Source of the DNA: Heterocephalus glaber
Taxonomy: Eukaryota; Chordata; Mammalia; Rodentia; Bathyergidae
Assembly (NCBI RefSeq): GCF_000247695.1
Contig: NW_004624747.1
Coordinates: forward strand, 7,798,015 to 7,862,014
DNA: 64,000 nucleotides
Direction: 5' to 3'
The position numbers and the translations under genes were made by a program. Shown here piece by piece: positions 11,611 through 21,719 of the stretch (the first letter of the stretch is position 1; every line of letters starts with the position of its first letter). The notes beneath the pieces are model-generated. The model was not told the origin of the DNA, ran no database searches, and worked only from the letters and a program-made list of their open reading frames with translations.

Positions 11611-11989
11611 AAAAGCTGTAGTGAGGGGGAGGATTTAGGAGTGTAGTTGTAAGAGAATGAATAGGCAGAACACAGAATTTTCAGGGCAGTGAAAATACTC
11701 TAGTATTTTGTAATGATGGATACATGTCAGTAATACCATTATATATTTGACTAAACCTATAAAATGTATAATATCAAGAATCAGACTCAAATATAACCTG
11801 TGGGCTTTAGATAGTAATGATGTGTCAATGAAGGTTTGTCAGTTGTAACAAATATACCACTCCAGTGGGGGATGTTGATAATGGAGAAGGCTGGGCATGT
11901 ATAGGGGAAGGGGGGTATTTGAGATATCTTGATACTTTCTTCTCAGTTCTGTGGTAAACCTGAAACTGCCCTTAAAAAAAAAAAGTTTG

Positions 11990-12145
11990 GGGCAGGTGTG
12001 GTGGTGCACACCTGTGATCCCAGCATATAGGAACCTGAGGCAGGAGGATTGCCATGAGTTCAAGGCCAGCGTGAGGTACATAGTGAGTTCAAGGCCAGGG
12101 TGAACTAAATAGTGAGACTGTTTCAAAACACATAAAATAAAGTTT
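11990..12145 (+). mobile_element. B1 SINE
   Basis: Full length with internal duplication (gagttcaaggccagcgtgag ... gagttcaaggccagggtg). Confidence 0.88.
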
Positions 12146-12149
12146 GAAG

Positions 12150-13080
12150 GAATTTATTTAATGCCAAGTGCTAGGGATGCACCAGTGGGCAACATTCTGC
12201 ATTCTAATGGGGGAAGGCAGATCATAAACAAATGTGGGAACAATATATTGGGAAACTAAGTGCTGAAAAGAAAAACAAATCAGGGAAAATGGGCAAGAAT
12301 ATGTTGTTTTAAATTTTGTGGTCAGGGAAACCTTTTCCATTGAGGTGAGAGAGTAGGCCCTGTGGTAATCTGGATATAGAGTCTTCTAGGCAGAGGGAAT
12401 AAAGTAGTGGTGGCAAACCTATGGCATGCATGTCATAATGGGCTGTTTGTTATCGCTGAAAACTCTAAAAGGTTCGCCATCGCTAGAATAGAGATTGCAG
12501 AAGTATGCATACCTGGCTTGTGGAATGAAGCTAAGGAGGCCAATGTGGATGAGAGAGAAAGAGAGGTGTAGGACAAAGGTCAGAGAGGGAACCAAGAGCC
12601 AGATCATTTGAAGCCTGTATATTCTGGCAAAGACTTTGGATTTCACCTTGAGGAAGTGAAATGGGAAGATTTAGATTTGGATTTGGATTTGGATTTGGAT
12701 TTGGAACCAAAAATAGGATAGCCAATTTATGTCTGAAAAGTGTCACTCTGGCTGCAGTGTGGAGACTGGTCGGGGGAGGCAGGGATGGAGAACGGAAACC
12801 AGGTAAAGGATAGTTGCTGGCGAGAGGTGAAATGTCTTAGATGGGATAGTGGTGAAAGTGGGAAGAGTGGTTGATTTGGAGATATGGTCTAAAGATATAG
12901 CCAGCAGAATCTGTTGGTAGATTGGATGTTAAGTGCAAAAGGAGAGGCCCAAGGCTACTGCCAGAGTTTTTGGCCTGCTTCAAATCACCGAAAGAAAGAA
13001 TTACCCTTTACTGAGATTGGGAAGACTAAGAGAGGAGCAGGTAATAATCTGAGGAGATAATCACTTCTGTTTTGGACCTT
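12150..13080 (+). mobile_element. Ancient mammalian repeat (L2/MIR age)
   Basis: Pattern of 'gccaagtgctagggatgcac', 'gtcagggaaaccttttccat', 'gagccagatcatttgaagcc', 'gactttggatttcacc' in the order of a widespread old mammalian interspersed repeat; too diverged to name. Confidence 0.4.
12670..12704 (+). repeat. (GATTTG)n hexamer repeat
   Basis: About five near-perfect units; makes an Asn-Pro repeat in an antisense frame that is not a gene. Confidence 0.9.
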
Positions 13081-13139
13081 TTGAGTGAAGAAATACCTAT
13101 TTGATCTCCAAGTAGTGGTATCCACTTCACATTATAGTA

Positions 13140-13255
13140 CAGTAAAATATAACCTTTATAGCAAGGCATTTTTTTTTTTGGTACCAGGGATTGAACTTGG
13201 GTCCTTGCACTTGCAAGGCAGGCAGCAGAACCACTGAGCTAAATCCCCGGCCCTG
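13140..13255 (-). mobile_element. Young tSINE with extra 3' sequence
   Basis: SINE body 13169-13255. The perfect 16-bp TSD acttcacattatagta (13124-13139 and 13256-13271) also encloses about 28 bases (13140-13168) beyond the A-tail that are not SINE. They look like 3' flanking sequence copied along with the element. Confidence 0.9.
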
Positions 13256-13299
13256 ACTTCACATTATAGTAGACCTGTCAAATGATAGACTTCTCAAAT

Positions 13300-13430
13300 G
13301 ATTAATAACATTTACATAATGCTTGATCGTTATTAACATTTCTGTACACAGTTTCTCTTTTCATTACCACCCACATAAGGTAATTTGTGTTCTTTCCATT
13401 TTACACAGAAGGAAACTGAGATTCAGAAAA
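13300..13430 (-). mobile_element. MIR remnant
   Basis: Antisense core: 'ttccattttacacagaaggaaactgag' pattern. Confidence 0.6.
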
Positions 13431-13582
13431 GTTCTGCATGAAAGAACCAGTTTTTGGATGTTATTACACACAGGAAGACAACAGCCAGTTAGTCTTGAAG
13501 AACAGCAACAACCAACAGAGAGACTGCTACTTCCCCCATCTTTGTCCCATCCCTGATAGCAGAGAAGAATAGGTAGGGAAGT

Positions 13583-13695
13583 AATGAGGAAAAAATAAGA
13601 ACCAAGAGAGATTATGTAAAGGTACAAATCTCCAATGATGAATGTCATTATATTGTATACCTAAAATGTACCAATAAAATTAATTTTTTTAAAAA
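13583..13695 (+). mobile_element. L1 3' end, strongly 5'-truncated
   Basis: Only about 110 bp of 3' UTR (ends tgtaccaataaaattaa...) and tail. Perfect 17-bp TSD agaataggtagggaagt (13566-13582 and 13696-13712). Confidence 0.9.
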
Positions 13696-13731
13696 AGAAT
13701 AGGTAGGGAAGTGGTAAAACATGTTCCCCCA

Positions 13732-13828
13732 CTGTGTTAGTCAGCTTTTTGTCACTATAACAGATCCCTAAGGCAATAATAAACTTATAAAGAAGAAAGT
13801 TTTATTTTGGTTCAGTTTTAGAAATGTC
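13732..13828 (-). mobile_element. MaLR/ERVL-type LTR, first part, antisense
   Basis: tgttagtcagctttttgtca ... aagaaagttttattttggttc pattern of an antisense MaLR LTR; probably continues at 14720. Confidence 0.55.
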
Positions 13829-13998
13829 ATAAAATAAAATAAAATAAAATGGGAAGGGGATGAAGTGATGGAAGGGGAGGGAGGGAGAGGGGATGAAAAA
13901 GGAATAAAGATGTGTGCACAGACTAACTCCATATAAGGAATGTAAACATTGTGTACTGTACACATGTATATATGTAATAAAGTTACATATATACAATA
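13829..13998 (+). mobile_element. L1-like 3' UTR piece
   Basis: (aaaat)n then G/A-rich 'gggaggggatga' type sequence and 'tatatgtaataaag'; resembles the purine-rich L1 3' UTR elsewhere in the window. Confidence 0.4.
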
Positions 13999-14386
13999 AA
14001 ACTTAGTAGCTTCAAAAACAGACATGTACAGGATATGTAAAATAAAGTGTGCATAGGATTCAGTACTCCCCAGGGGTCATGGAACTTACCTTGTTTGGTA
14101 GGGGGCACTGCACAGTTCGAGGCCACAGATTGATGTTGAGTGGACCCTGAGTCTCCCACTGGCCTGAGGCTGCTTGGCGCCAGTTCCCAAAATTCTGTTA
14201 GGGATCCGTTGTGAGCAGACGTGTGCACACCATGCCCACACGCTCTTCTGGATCCTGGTCTGTTGTTATTTTTTACGTGCATCGCAGCCAGCTGGCCTAT
14301 TCTTTGAATGGCTATGGAGGACCCTCTTTCATACCTGTGCCTGTTTGAAACCTTTCTCTTATTGATGGACATTAAAGAGGAAGGTA

Positions 14387-14478
14387 GGGTCAGGGATTTA
14401 GCTCAGTGGCACCCTGCCTGCCTCGCAAGTGCAAGGTCCTGAGTTTGATCCCCAATACAAAAAACAAAAAAGAAGAAG
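14387..14478 (+). mobile_element. Young tSINE, 'gcaccctgcc' subtype
   Basis: Full copy, tail aaaaaacaaaaaag. Confidence 0.92.
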
Positions 14479-14719
14479 GTAAATGTGTTGTGATCAGCAG
14501 CAGCGCTCCCTACATGCACTTCCTTGCTTTCCCGTCATGGTTCTAGGATAATTGTGCAAGATTTTGGACTTAGCAATACAATACAATATGAAACACTCTA
14601 TTCTGAGGCGAGGCTGTTAATTTCACCTCTGTCTTTTTACTAATACAGAAAATTTGAAAGCAATTTTATTGGAACTGAATAAATTATTTACATGTATGGC
14701 TTTAAAAAATTTTTTTAGA

Positions 14720-15010
14720 AATTTCAGCCCATGACTGATTGGCTCCATTGCTTGCTTGGGCCTGTGGTGGCAAATCATGGCAGGATTACATGGCAGAGCA
14801 AAACTGTTTACCGTGTGGCAGGTAAGTGACAGAGAAAGAGGAAAGGGCCCAGGTCCCATTATCCCCTTCAAGGGCATGTGCCAGTGACCTCCAGACTTCC
14901 AGTTAGACCCTACCTCTTAAACACTCCATGGCCTCCAAAAAGTGCCAAGCTAGGGACCAACGTATGGGCTTTGGGGGACATTCCAGATCCAAACTCATCA
15001 TCGCTTTATA
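14720..15010 (-). mobile_element. MaLR/ERVL-type LTR, second part, antisense
   Basis: 'aatcatggcaggattacatg' and 'ggacattccagatccaaact' are the antisense MaLR LTR landmarks. Confidence 0.6.
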
Positions 15011-15088
15011 CCATCCAGCCTCCTCAGAAGGAGGTGCAGCACGAGAGCTTTGAAGGGGAGCTTGAGGTGGACTTTTCAAAAATGAATA

Positions 15089-15328
15089 TTGAGCTGGGCA
15101 GAGTGGCCCATGCCTGTAATCCCAGCACTTGGGAGGCTGAGACAAGAGGATTGCTGTGAGTTGGAGGCCAGCCTGGGCTGCACAGCAAGGCCTTGTTTCC
15201 AAAAAGAAATTGGAGTTGGACATGTGACTTGGCAATGAAATGCTTGCCCATCACGCACAAGGCCTGAATTCCCAGCACCACCAAAAACAACAACAAAACA
15301 AACAAAACAAAATGAAGGAAAAAAAGGT
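15089..15328 (+). mobile_element. B1-dID composite SINE
   Basis: B1 half followed by an ID-like half (ttggcaatgaaatgcttgcc ... cccagcacc) and (caaaa)n tail. Confidence 0.8.
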
Positions 15329-15617
15329 TGCCGGGCACAGTGGTGCATGCCTGGAATCCCAGCACTGAAGGAGACTGAGGCAGATTACAAACTTGAACCC
15401 AGCCTGGACAGTTTAGAGCCTTAGCAAGACTCTGACTCAGGGCCAGGGATTTAGCTCAGTAGTGCCACCATCTGTCTCGCACATGCAAGGTCCCAAATTT
15501 GAAACCTGGTACCAAAAAAAAAAGACCTTGTATCAGAATTTAAATACATAAGAGGGCTAGCGATGTAGCTGAGTGCAAAAGGCCCTGGGTTCAATTCCTA
15601 GTACGCCAAAAAAAAGG
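15329..15617 (+). mobile_element. B1-dID composite interrupted by tSINE
   Basis: B1 half 15329-15440, then a young tSINE, then the ID half 15525-15617 (ggctagcgatgtagctgagt). Confidence 0.8.
15441..15524 (+). mobile_element. Young tSINE nested in B1-dID
   Basis: gggccagggatttagctcag ... ggtaccaaaaaaaaaa. Confidence 0.9.
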
Positions 15618-15658
15618 TATTTAAAATGCTTACACACATTAAAAAGTTAGGGTTTTTG

Positions 15659-15745
15659 GGCCGGGGATTTAGCTTAGTGGCTCCGCCCCCTGCCTCCCAA
15701 GCGCAAGGTCCCGAGTTCAATCCCCAGTATCAAAAAAAAAAAAAA
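15659..15745 (+). mobile_element. Young tSINE
   Basis: TSD agttagggttttt/agttagggttctt, one mismatch. Confidence 0.93.
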
Positions 15746-15822
15746 GTTAGGGTTCTTGTACAGCCTAAAATGAATCTTAAATATCAGGTGGAGGCTGCTC
15801 TTATGAGTTTTGTTTTGTTGAT

Positions 15823-15908
15823 TTAGGTGTTTTGGGTGCTGAGGATCAAACACAGGGGCCTTTGCACACCAGGCAAGTATTCTACTCCTGAACCATACCC
15901 CCAGGCCT
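15823..15908 (-). mobile_element. ID element, old
   Basis: gtgctgaggatcaaacacag ... ctgaaccatacccccaggcc. Confidence 0.6.
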
Positions 15909-15998
15909 GTTCCAATTCCCATGGCACCTATCATTAAGCTACCTAGTGGGAAAGAGGAGTTTGACTTGGTGTTTCAGAGGACAGCTACTGAAAATGAA

Positions 15999-16087
15999 TT
16001 TTTTTTTTTTTTTTGGTAGCGGGGATCGAACTCAAGACCTTGCGCTTGCACAGCAGGCAGCGAAACCACTGAGCTAAATCCCTGGCC
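15999..16087 (-). mobile_element. Young tSINE
   Basis: TSD near ctgaaaatga(a)ttttt on both sides. Confidence 0.92.
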
Positions 16088-16180
16088 CTGAAAATGATTT
16101 TTAAAATGCTCCATATTTATACAAGATGAGAGATCTCAATAAGCCAGCTACAACTGAATCTCCTTCTGGTCTTTTTCCCT

Positions 16181-16291
16181 TTTTTTTCGTTTGGTTTTTT
16201 GAGACAGTCTTTCTATGTAGTCCAGGCTGGCCTTGAACTCATGACAATCTTCCTGCCTCAGTCTCCTGAGTGCTTCAATTACAGGCATGTA
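16181..16291 (-). mobile_element. B1 SINE
   Basis: gagacagtctttctatgtag ... ctgcctcagtctcctgagtg. Confidence 0.85.
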
Positions 16292-16345
16292 TTTTTTTTT
16301 TAACATCATTCAGATCTTACAATGTAGGCAATTTTGTTTTCTTCT

Positions 16346-16446
16346 TTTGTTTGTTTTGGTTTGGTTTTTTTTGGTACCAGGGATCAAACTCAGGTCCTTG
16401 CGCTTGCGCAGCAGGTGGCAAAATCACTGAGCTAAATCCCCAGCCC
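16346..16446 (-). mobile_element. Young tSINE, member of tandem pair
   Basis: Right next to the following copy in the same orientation; both lie inside one TSD ggcaattttgttttctt (16329-16345 and 16541-16557). Confidence 0.9.
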
Positions 16447-16540
16447 TTTAGTTGGTTTTTTGGGGGGGTGGGTACTGGGGATCGAACTTGGGAATTTGTG
16501 CTTGCAAGGCCAGCGCTGGAACAACTGAGCTAAATCCCTG
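16447..16540 (-). mobile_element. Young tSINE, member of tandem pair
   Basis: Tail complement is ggttttttgggggggtggg, i.e. A-run plus C-rich; see preceding copy for the shared TSD. Confidence 0.88.
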
Positions 16541-16611
16541 GCAATTTTGTTTTCTTATAACCACTTTTTTTTCAGGTTTTAAAACTTTTAATTTCCATAT
16601 ATATATATTGA

Positions 16612-16704
16612 GGGGGGTTGTTTTGTTTTGGTACCAGAGATCGAACTCGGGACCTTGCGGTTTCAAGGCAAGCAGCAGCACCACTGAGCCAAATCCCTGG
16701 CCCT
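16612..16704 (-). mobile_element. Young tSINE
   Basis: ggtaccagagatcgaactcg ... ccaaatccctggccct. Confidence 0.9.
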
Positions 16705-16845
16705 GTTGTTTTGTTTTTTGATTCAGGGTCTCACTATGTAGTTCAGGCTGGCCTTGAACTCATTAGGTACCTCAGGAGATCCTCCTGCCTCAGCCTTTCA
16801 AGTGCTGGGATTACATGTGTGCACCATCATTCCTGGCTACTTGTT
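16705..16845 (-). mobile_element. B1 SINE
   Basis: cagggtctcactatgtagtt ... gctgggattacatgtgtgca. Confidence 0.88.
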
Positions 16846-17061
16846 TTAAAAATATGAACATTTTAAGATTCTTGATAAATTCTAACAAAATGTCTACCAA
16901 AAGATTCTATCAGGATAAGAGTGAGCCTTGAAACTATAATTTTCAGACTAAATCTCAGGCTTTTTGTTGTATATGAAATCTAGGAGCCTCACTTTCTAAT
17001 CTGTGAAATGGTGTGATTGTAGCTGTCATGGTCATGAGAATCAGAACTATATGCTAAATAG

Positions 17062-17155
17062 CCAGGTGTGGTGGCACACACCCATAAGGCAAGAGGATTA
17101 CAATGAGTTTGAGGAGGCCACCCTGGGGTACATAGTATGTTTTGACATGAAAAGA
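17062..17155 (+). mobile_element. B1 SINE, internally deleted
   Basis: agccaggtgtggtggcacac, a gap, then gaggattacaatgagtttga. Confidence 0.75.
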
Positions 17156-17199
17156 AAGGTGAATTTCTGCTCTTTATCTGTGTTCTGGATAGTTCTGAG

Positions 17200-17340
17200 T
17201 TAGAAAAGAGAAAGGAGAGAAAGAGGGAGAGAGTGAGGGAGAAAGAAGGAGGGAGGCGGAGGGAGCAAAAGAGGGAGAGGGAGGGAAGGGGAGAGAGAGA
17301 GAGAGAAAGAAAGAGAGAGAGCGAGGGAGCGAGAGAAAGC
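17200..17340 (+). repeat. Purine-rich GA tract
   Basis: Imperfect (GA)n/(GGGA)n; the antisense Leu/Ser ORF over it is spurious. Confidence 0.9.
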
Positions 17341-17710
17341 GCTAACTGAAAAATACCGAGAGGAATTTTAAGTCTTGGCGCTAGGGTAAGCCCAGGATGA
17401 AGGAAAATCAGCCAATAAGGAAGAAGGCACCAGGGGAAAGTAAGAATGACCAACCACTGGAAGGCAGCTGGACACTGAGGAACAGCACAGAGAAATGCTC
17501 TCTGTGGCAGGAATGATGGAGGAACTAGGTCAGTGTGCCTGTGCGGGCTATGATTTAAAAGCCTCTGTTATCCTCAAATATGGGTAAATATGTAAGTGCA
17601 CACAAGCTTAAAAAAAAAAGGAATAGTCTGGGTTCCATGTCTGGGCTGATGGCAATGAAAAGAAGGGACCATGTTTAAGAGAGAGGGAATTCCACTAAAG
17701 TGAGGATTTA

Positions 17711-17804
17711 AGTTTGGGTTTTTTTGGGGTTTTTTTTTGGTACCAAGAATGGACCTTGTGCTTGTGAAGCAGGTGGCAGAACCACTGAGCTAAATCCCCA
17801 GTCC
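17711..17804 (-). mobile_element. Young tSINE
   Basis: Perfect 16-bp TSD ctaaagtgaggattta (17695-17710 and 17805-17820). Confidence 0.95.
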
Positions 17805-17917
17805 CTAAAGTGAGGATTTAGAGAAGATGAGTCCTGAGCCTCCTTGGAGATGTAGGAGACACCATCAACACACATACCCTTTGTGGAATGAGTCAGAGCC
17901 ATCCTAATTTCACTATT

Positions 17918-18239
17918 TTTAACACTTTTTTAAAGTAAATATAAAGTTGATTGGTACATTTTAGGTATACAATACAGTTACATTCATCATTGGGAACTTG
18001 TACCTTTATATGATGCATCTTGGTTCTTATTTTTTCCCCATCCCCCTGCCCTCCCTTCACCCCCTCTTTCCCTCCCTATTTACAAAGACTTTGTTTCCAT
18101 TTTTTCTTTTTCTCATATTTTTTCCATTCCCTTCATTCCTTTCCCTACCCCCCCCCCACTTCTACCTTTTGGACCTTTTCTTCCTATTTCACATTATTAA
18201 TTATTCATTTTAATCCTTATTTACACTTTCAGTTTCTCA
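17918..18239 (-). mobile_element. L1 3' UTR, 5'-truncated
   Basis: attggtacattttaggtata motif and C/T-rich UTR as at 6561; TSD ctaatttcactatt (17904-17917 and 18240-18253). Confidence 0.9.
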
Positions 18240-18259
18240 CTAATTTCACTATTAATGAG

Positions 18260-18835
18260 AAGGAAGATGCTATAAATTGGGAGGTCTGGAGGACATGGTA
18301 CAATTAGAAACAGAGGAGCTGAGTCATGCCTTCCCTTTGTTCAACTGTAAACATTACACCACCCCTAACATTATTCCTGCTTCCATAATCCTAAAACAGG
18401 GAAGTTGTGTGAGCCACCTCCCTTCTCTCCATTCAGCCATAAACACAAGACCATCCTCATGATTATTCAGGCTTAAATTTAGGAGGTCATGCAAATTGCT
18501 GACATTAAAAAAGAGAGGCAGGCTGGGGATTTAGCTCAGTGGCACCCCGCCTGCCTTGCAAGCACAAGGTCCTGAGTTCAATCCCCAGTATCAAAAAATA
18601 AAAATAAAAATAAAAGAGGCAGTGGGAGGCACGTAAGACCAATGAATGTCTGACCTTATAAATTCTGGGAGGCTGAGTTGCAAAGGCCCTTTTTGCCCAT
18701 TTTGCCCTTCTGCCTGTTCCTGCTGCTGCCCTGCAATCTTCAATAAACATAACTACTTACTACAAGGTGTACTCTCAGCAATTCTTGTCGTACACAAGAA
18801 CATGAACCATTTTGGCCCACGCAGTGGTATCAGGC
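18260..18835 (+). mobile_element. ERV-like LTR (probable)
   Basis: LTR-like layout: U3-type sequence, a 'cttataaa' box near 18655, AATAAA at about 18741, then a pyrimidine/GT-rich stretch. A tail containing 'tggtatcagg' loosely resembles a leucine-tRNA primer-binding site. A tSINE is inserted in it. No gag, pol or env frames nearby. Confidence 0.4.
18522..18612 (+). mobile_element. Young tSINE, 'gcaccccgcc' subtype
   Basis: Tail (aaaaat)n; flanks share an aaaagagaggcag-like duplication. Confidence 0.92.
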
Positions 18836-18868
18836 AGATGCTCAGGCCACTGACATTAAACAAGGGTC

Positions 18869-19068
18869 CAAAAGCTGGGTGCAGCGGGTGACACCTGCCT
18901 ATAATCCCAGCTATTCAGGAGCCTTAGGTAGAAGGATCACAGGTTCAAGGCCAGCCTGAGCAACTTAGTGAGACCCTGTCTCAAAAAAATAAAAATGGGC
19001 TAGGGGTATAGCTCAGTGGTAGAGCACTCCTGGCTTCAATCAATCCCCAGTACCACATAGTAAAACAC
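18869..19068 (+). mobile_element. B1-dID composite SINE
   Basis: Clear example: B1 half, tctcaaaaaaataaaaatgg bridge, then ggctaggggtatagctcagt ID half. Confidence 0.88.
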
Positions 19069-19098
19069 ACACACAGACACACACACACACACTCACAA
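19066..19098 (+). repeat. (CA)n
   Basis: Microsatellite grown from the B1-dID tail. Confidence 0.9.
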
Positions 19099-19099
19099 A

Positions 19100-20460
19100 A
19101 GTCCAAGGAAATATGAAAGCCATATATCTTCCATGGACAAGGCTTTTCCAAGGTTCCCAGGTGCCACTTAATCACTTATACAGTTGAAAACATTTTAAAA
19201 TGTTCTCAGGATCTCAGGTTGGGGAAGACCTGGAAAGGCCCCATGTTTGGGGGATATCCATCTGTCTTAGGATTTTTCCCTCTCCCTAGTGACCTAGCAC
19301 GATCTTTCCTCCTGGGCTCTGGCCCTGACTTGGCAAGACCCTGGATTGGGTCTGAGAGGTTCCCAAAGCTGAAATGAGGACCTTAACCCACTCTAAATAT
19401 AGAATGTTTGGTGATTTACTGACTCCTATTGTGGAAAACCAATTTTCAAGATGCATCAGTAAGAGGCACTGGAGGAGTTTATTAGGCAGAGATTTTAGTA
19501 TGCATTCAGAGTGGAGTGCAAATGCTTAGAAAAATGAGACACAGTACGGACTGGAGCTGGGTGTATTTATGGGGTCTTGGGGACATTTTTAAGACGGGTG
19601 ATGTAGGATATGCATTCCCACTGCCAGGTTCCCATATGGCAGCCTAAGTCAGAATGTAAACCATTTACATGTGTTTGAGGTTGAGATATTTTGCCCACTA
19701 ATATTGCTGTTTCTTTGAGGATGGAGGAAGTACAATTTATAGGTGAAAAAGACAGTATCCAAGCCCAATTTATAGGTCTATTGTGTCTTTAAAACCTTTA
19801 GGAATTTTTTTGAGTGAGTTTCCTGAAAGAAAGGGAAAGAGGCTTACGTAACTTTTGTGTCTTGAACCTGGAGTTTTTTTTTTTAAAGTGCAATTTTTAA
19901 ATCCCAATTTCTTTGTCTCCTCTTTTTGTTTTTTGTTTTAATTCTTTTATCTTACCTCAAAAGGTTCTCAGGTGCAGGGCTGTTTTTGTGAAATGCAACC
20001 TTTAGTGAGGGCATGTGATAGTTTACCTTGTGTTCAGCCCAGCATCCAGCCGCAGTGGCTGCTCACCCAAACTAGCACCCACAGAGAGGCTAATGTGTCC
20101 TGCCAGCCCTTTTCATAGTCTGATAACTGCCAGCTTTTTCCAGGAGCTCCTACACCATCTGAAATGGCCCTTGGTGACATGAAAGAATTCATCACTTTCA
20201 ATGTCAGCTGGTATTTAGACTTCAAGAGCAAGTTTATCTTGCCTCTGTGAGTCCCCCTGCTCTCCCCAAACCCATCCCTACATGTCAAAAGTCCTAAAAA
20301 TATCCCAGGGTCCTACTCTAATGCCACTACCTTCTCAGACCTGACTGGTATCTCATCTTTCTCTAAATCACAATTTCTCAATTTAATTTCTCACTCATCA
20401 TGTTCTCTCTTATACTGTAGGCATTTATTTTGTTTTATGTCCTATATCCTGTATTACTTG
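19100..20460. other. No gene recognised
   Basis: Low-complexity-free sequence; parts (about 19430-19800) could be an old antisense LTR, but I cannot support a family. No conserved frame. Confidence 0.4.
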
Positions 20461-20461
20461 G

Positions 20462-20865
20462 TGTTAAGGTTTATAGCTCCTCAAAACCCCATGCATTCCT
20501 AGGTGGGGGTCTTGAGAGGTGACTGGATCACAGGAGTGTGATACTCATTCTTCCACTGAAGAGTTTATAGCTGAATGTGATGTTGGGAGTGAGGCCAAGT
20601 CTGAGAAGGTGGGTCATTGGAGGTGTGGCCTGGAAAGGTCTATCCTCCTCTCTCCTCCCTCGATCTCTCTCTGCTTCCTCCTGCCAGGCCTGCTGCCACG
20701 CCTCCTCACCCATGGCCCTCTGCCATGCCATCCTGACTTGGACTCAAACCTCTATAAACTGTGAGCCAAAATAAACCTTTTCTCCCTTCTTAAATTGTGA
20801 GTGTCATGTATTAAGGTGTGGGTGTTGGGTATTTTGTTTCAGCAATGAAGAAAGTAGCTAAGATA
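20462..20865 (+). mobile_element. MaLR/ERVL-type solo LTR
   Basis: Starts tgttaaggtttatagctcct, has 'ggtgggtcattggaggtgtg', and 'actgtgagccaaaataaacc' with AATAAA at about 20770, then the usual R-U5 type end. No internal region follows. Confidence 0.75.
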
Positions 20866-21081
20866 TTTTGTATACTGAAACTCTTTGAAAACAGGAGTTA
20901 AGTCTTCCTTAGCACATAATAGCCAATCGGAAAGAATATCTGCTAAATAACTTCAGTGGCTGCTGAATGCCAGGCACCAATCTAGGTAATGGGAATACAA
21001 AGATGCATTATCTGTGCATGAACCTCATTTGCAAAGAAACCTGGTCTCATGTAGGGAGATAGAGCCATAAAAAGATGATGC

Positions 21082-21162
21082 AGAGACCGGGTATATTGCT
21101 CAGTGCTAGAGTGCTTGCCTAGCATGCTCAAGGCTCTGGGTTTGATCCTGGGAGGAGAGGGG
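21082..21162 (+). mobile_element. ID element, old
   Basis: gtatattgctcagtgctaga ... gctctgggtttgatcctggg. Confidence 0.65.
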
Positions 21163-21204
21163 GTATAGAAATATATGCAGAACAGGTGGCATAAAAGAAG
21201 TCCT

Positions 21205-21365
21205 GAGCTCCAGTCAGACACTTCAGAATTCAAGTCCTGGCTCTGTCCTTCATAGTTGTGACATTAGTAGTTACTTGTCTTTTCTGGGCTTTAGTGAGAA
21301 TAAGATAGTACCTCTTTCATAGGGTTGTTGATGTACTTCAGGCCCCTGGACAGGTGGTAGGCACA
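21205..21365 (+). mobile_element. MIR remnant
   Basis: 'caagtcctggctctgtcctt' then 'catagggttgttgatg' in MIR order. Confidence 0.6.
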
Positions 21366-21566
21366 TCTTGTCATAGTGATGTAATACAGGTCAGCAAGCA
21401 GGGAAAGCTTTGTATTCAGGAGCAGTCTGATCTGAGTTTCTGAATAAGAGTTTCTCAGGTAGACAAGAAATAAGGACTTTACAGACAGAGGAAACTGGAT
21501 GAATAAGCAGATCACATATCATCCAAAGACAAGCTTAAAAAAATACAGGCTTCACCACTTGCAGTT

Positions 21567-21698
21567 TGTCCTTTTTTTTTTTTTTTTTTTCTTGCAGTTT
21601 GTCCTTTTTTTTTTTTTTTTTTGGTACCAGGGATCAAACTTGGGACCTTGCACTTATTGAGGCAGGCGGCAGAACCACTGAGCTAAATCCCCAGCCTA
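21567..21698 (-). mobile_element. Young tSINE with duplicated tail
   Basis: SINE body 21621-21698. Two long T-runs separated by cttgcagtttgtcc precede it, and agtttgtcctt recurs on its other side, so the target sequence is present three times. Confidence 0.88.
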
Positions 21699-21719
21699 GT
21701 TTGTCCTTCTTAACACAGG

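Noticed and set aside
12531..12746. Asn-Pro repeat ORF
   Set aside because: Antisense translation of the (GATTTG)n hexamer repeat.
14878..15365. ORFs of about 90-113 residues with Trp/Cys-rich text
   Set aside because: Typical translations of B1 and B1-dID SINEs.
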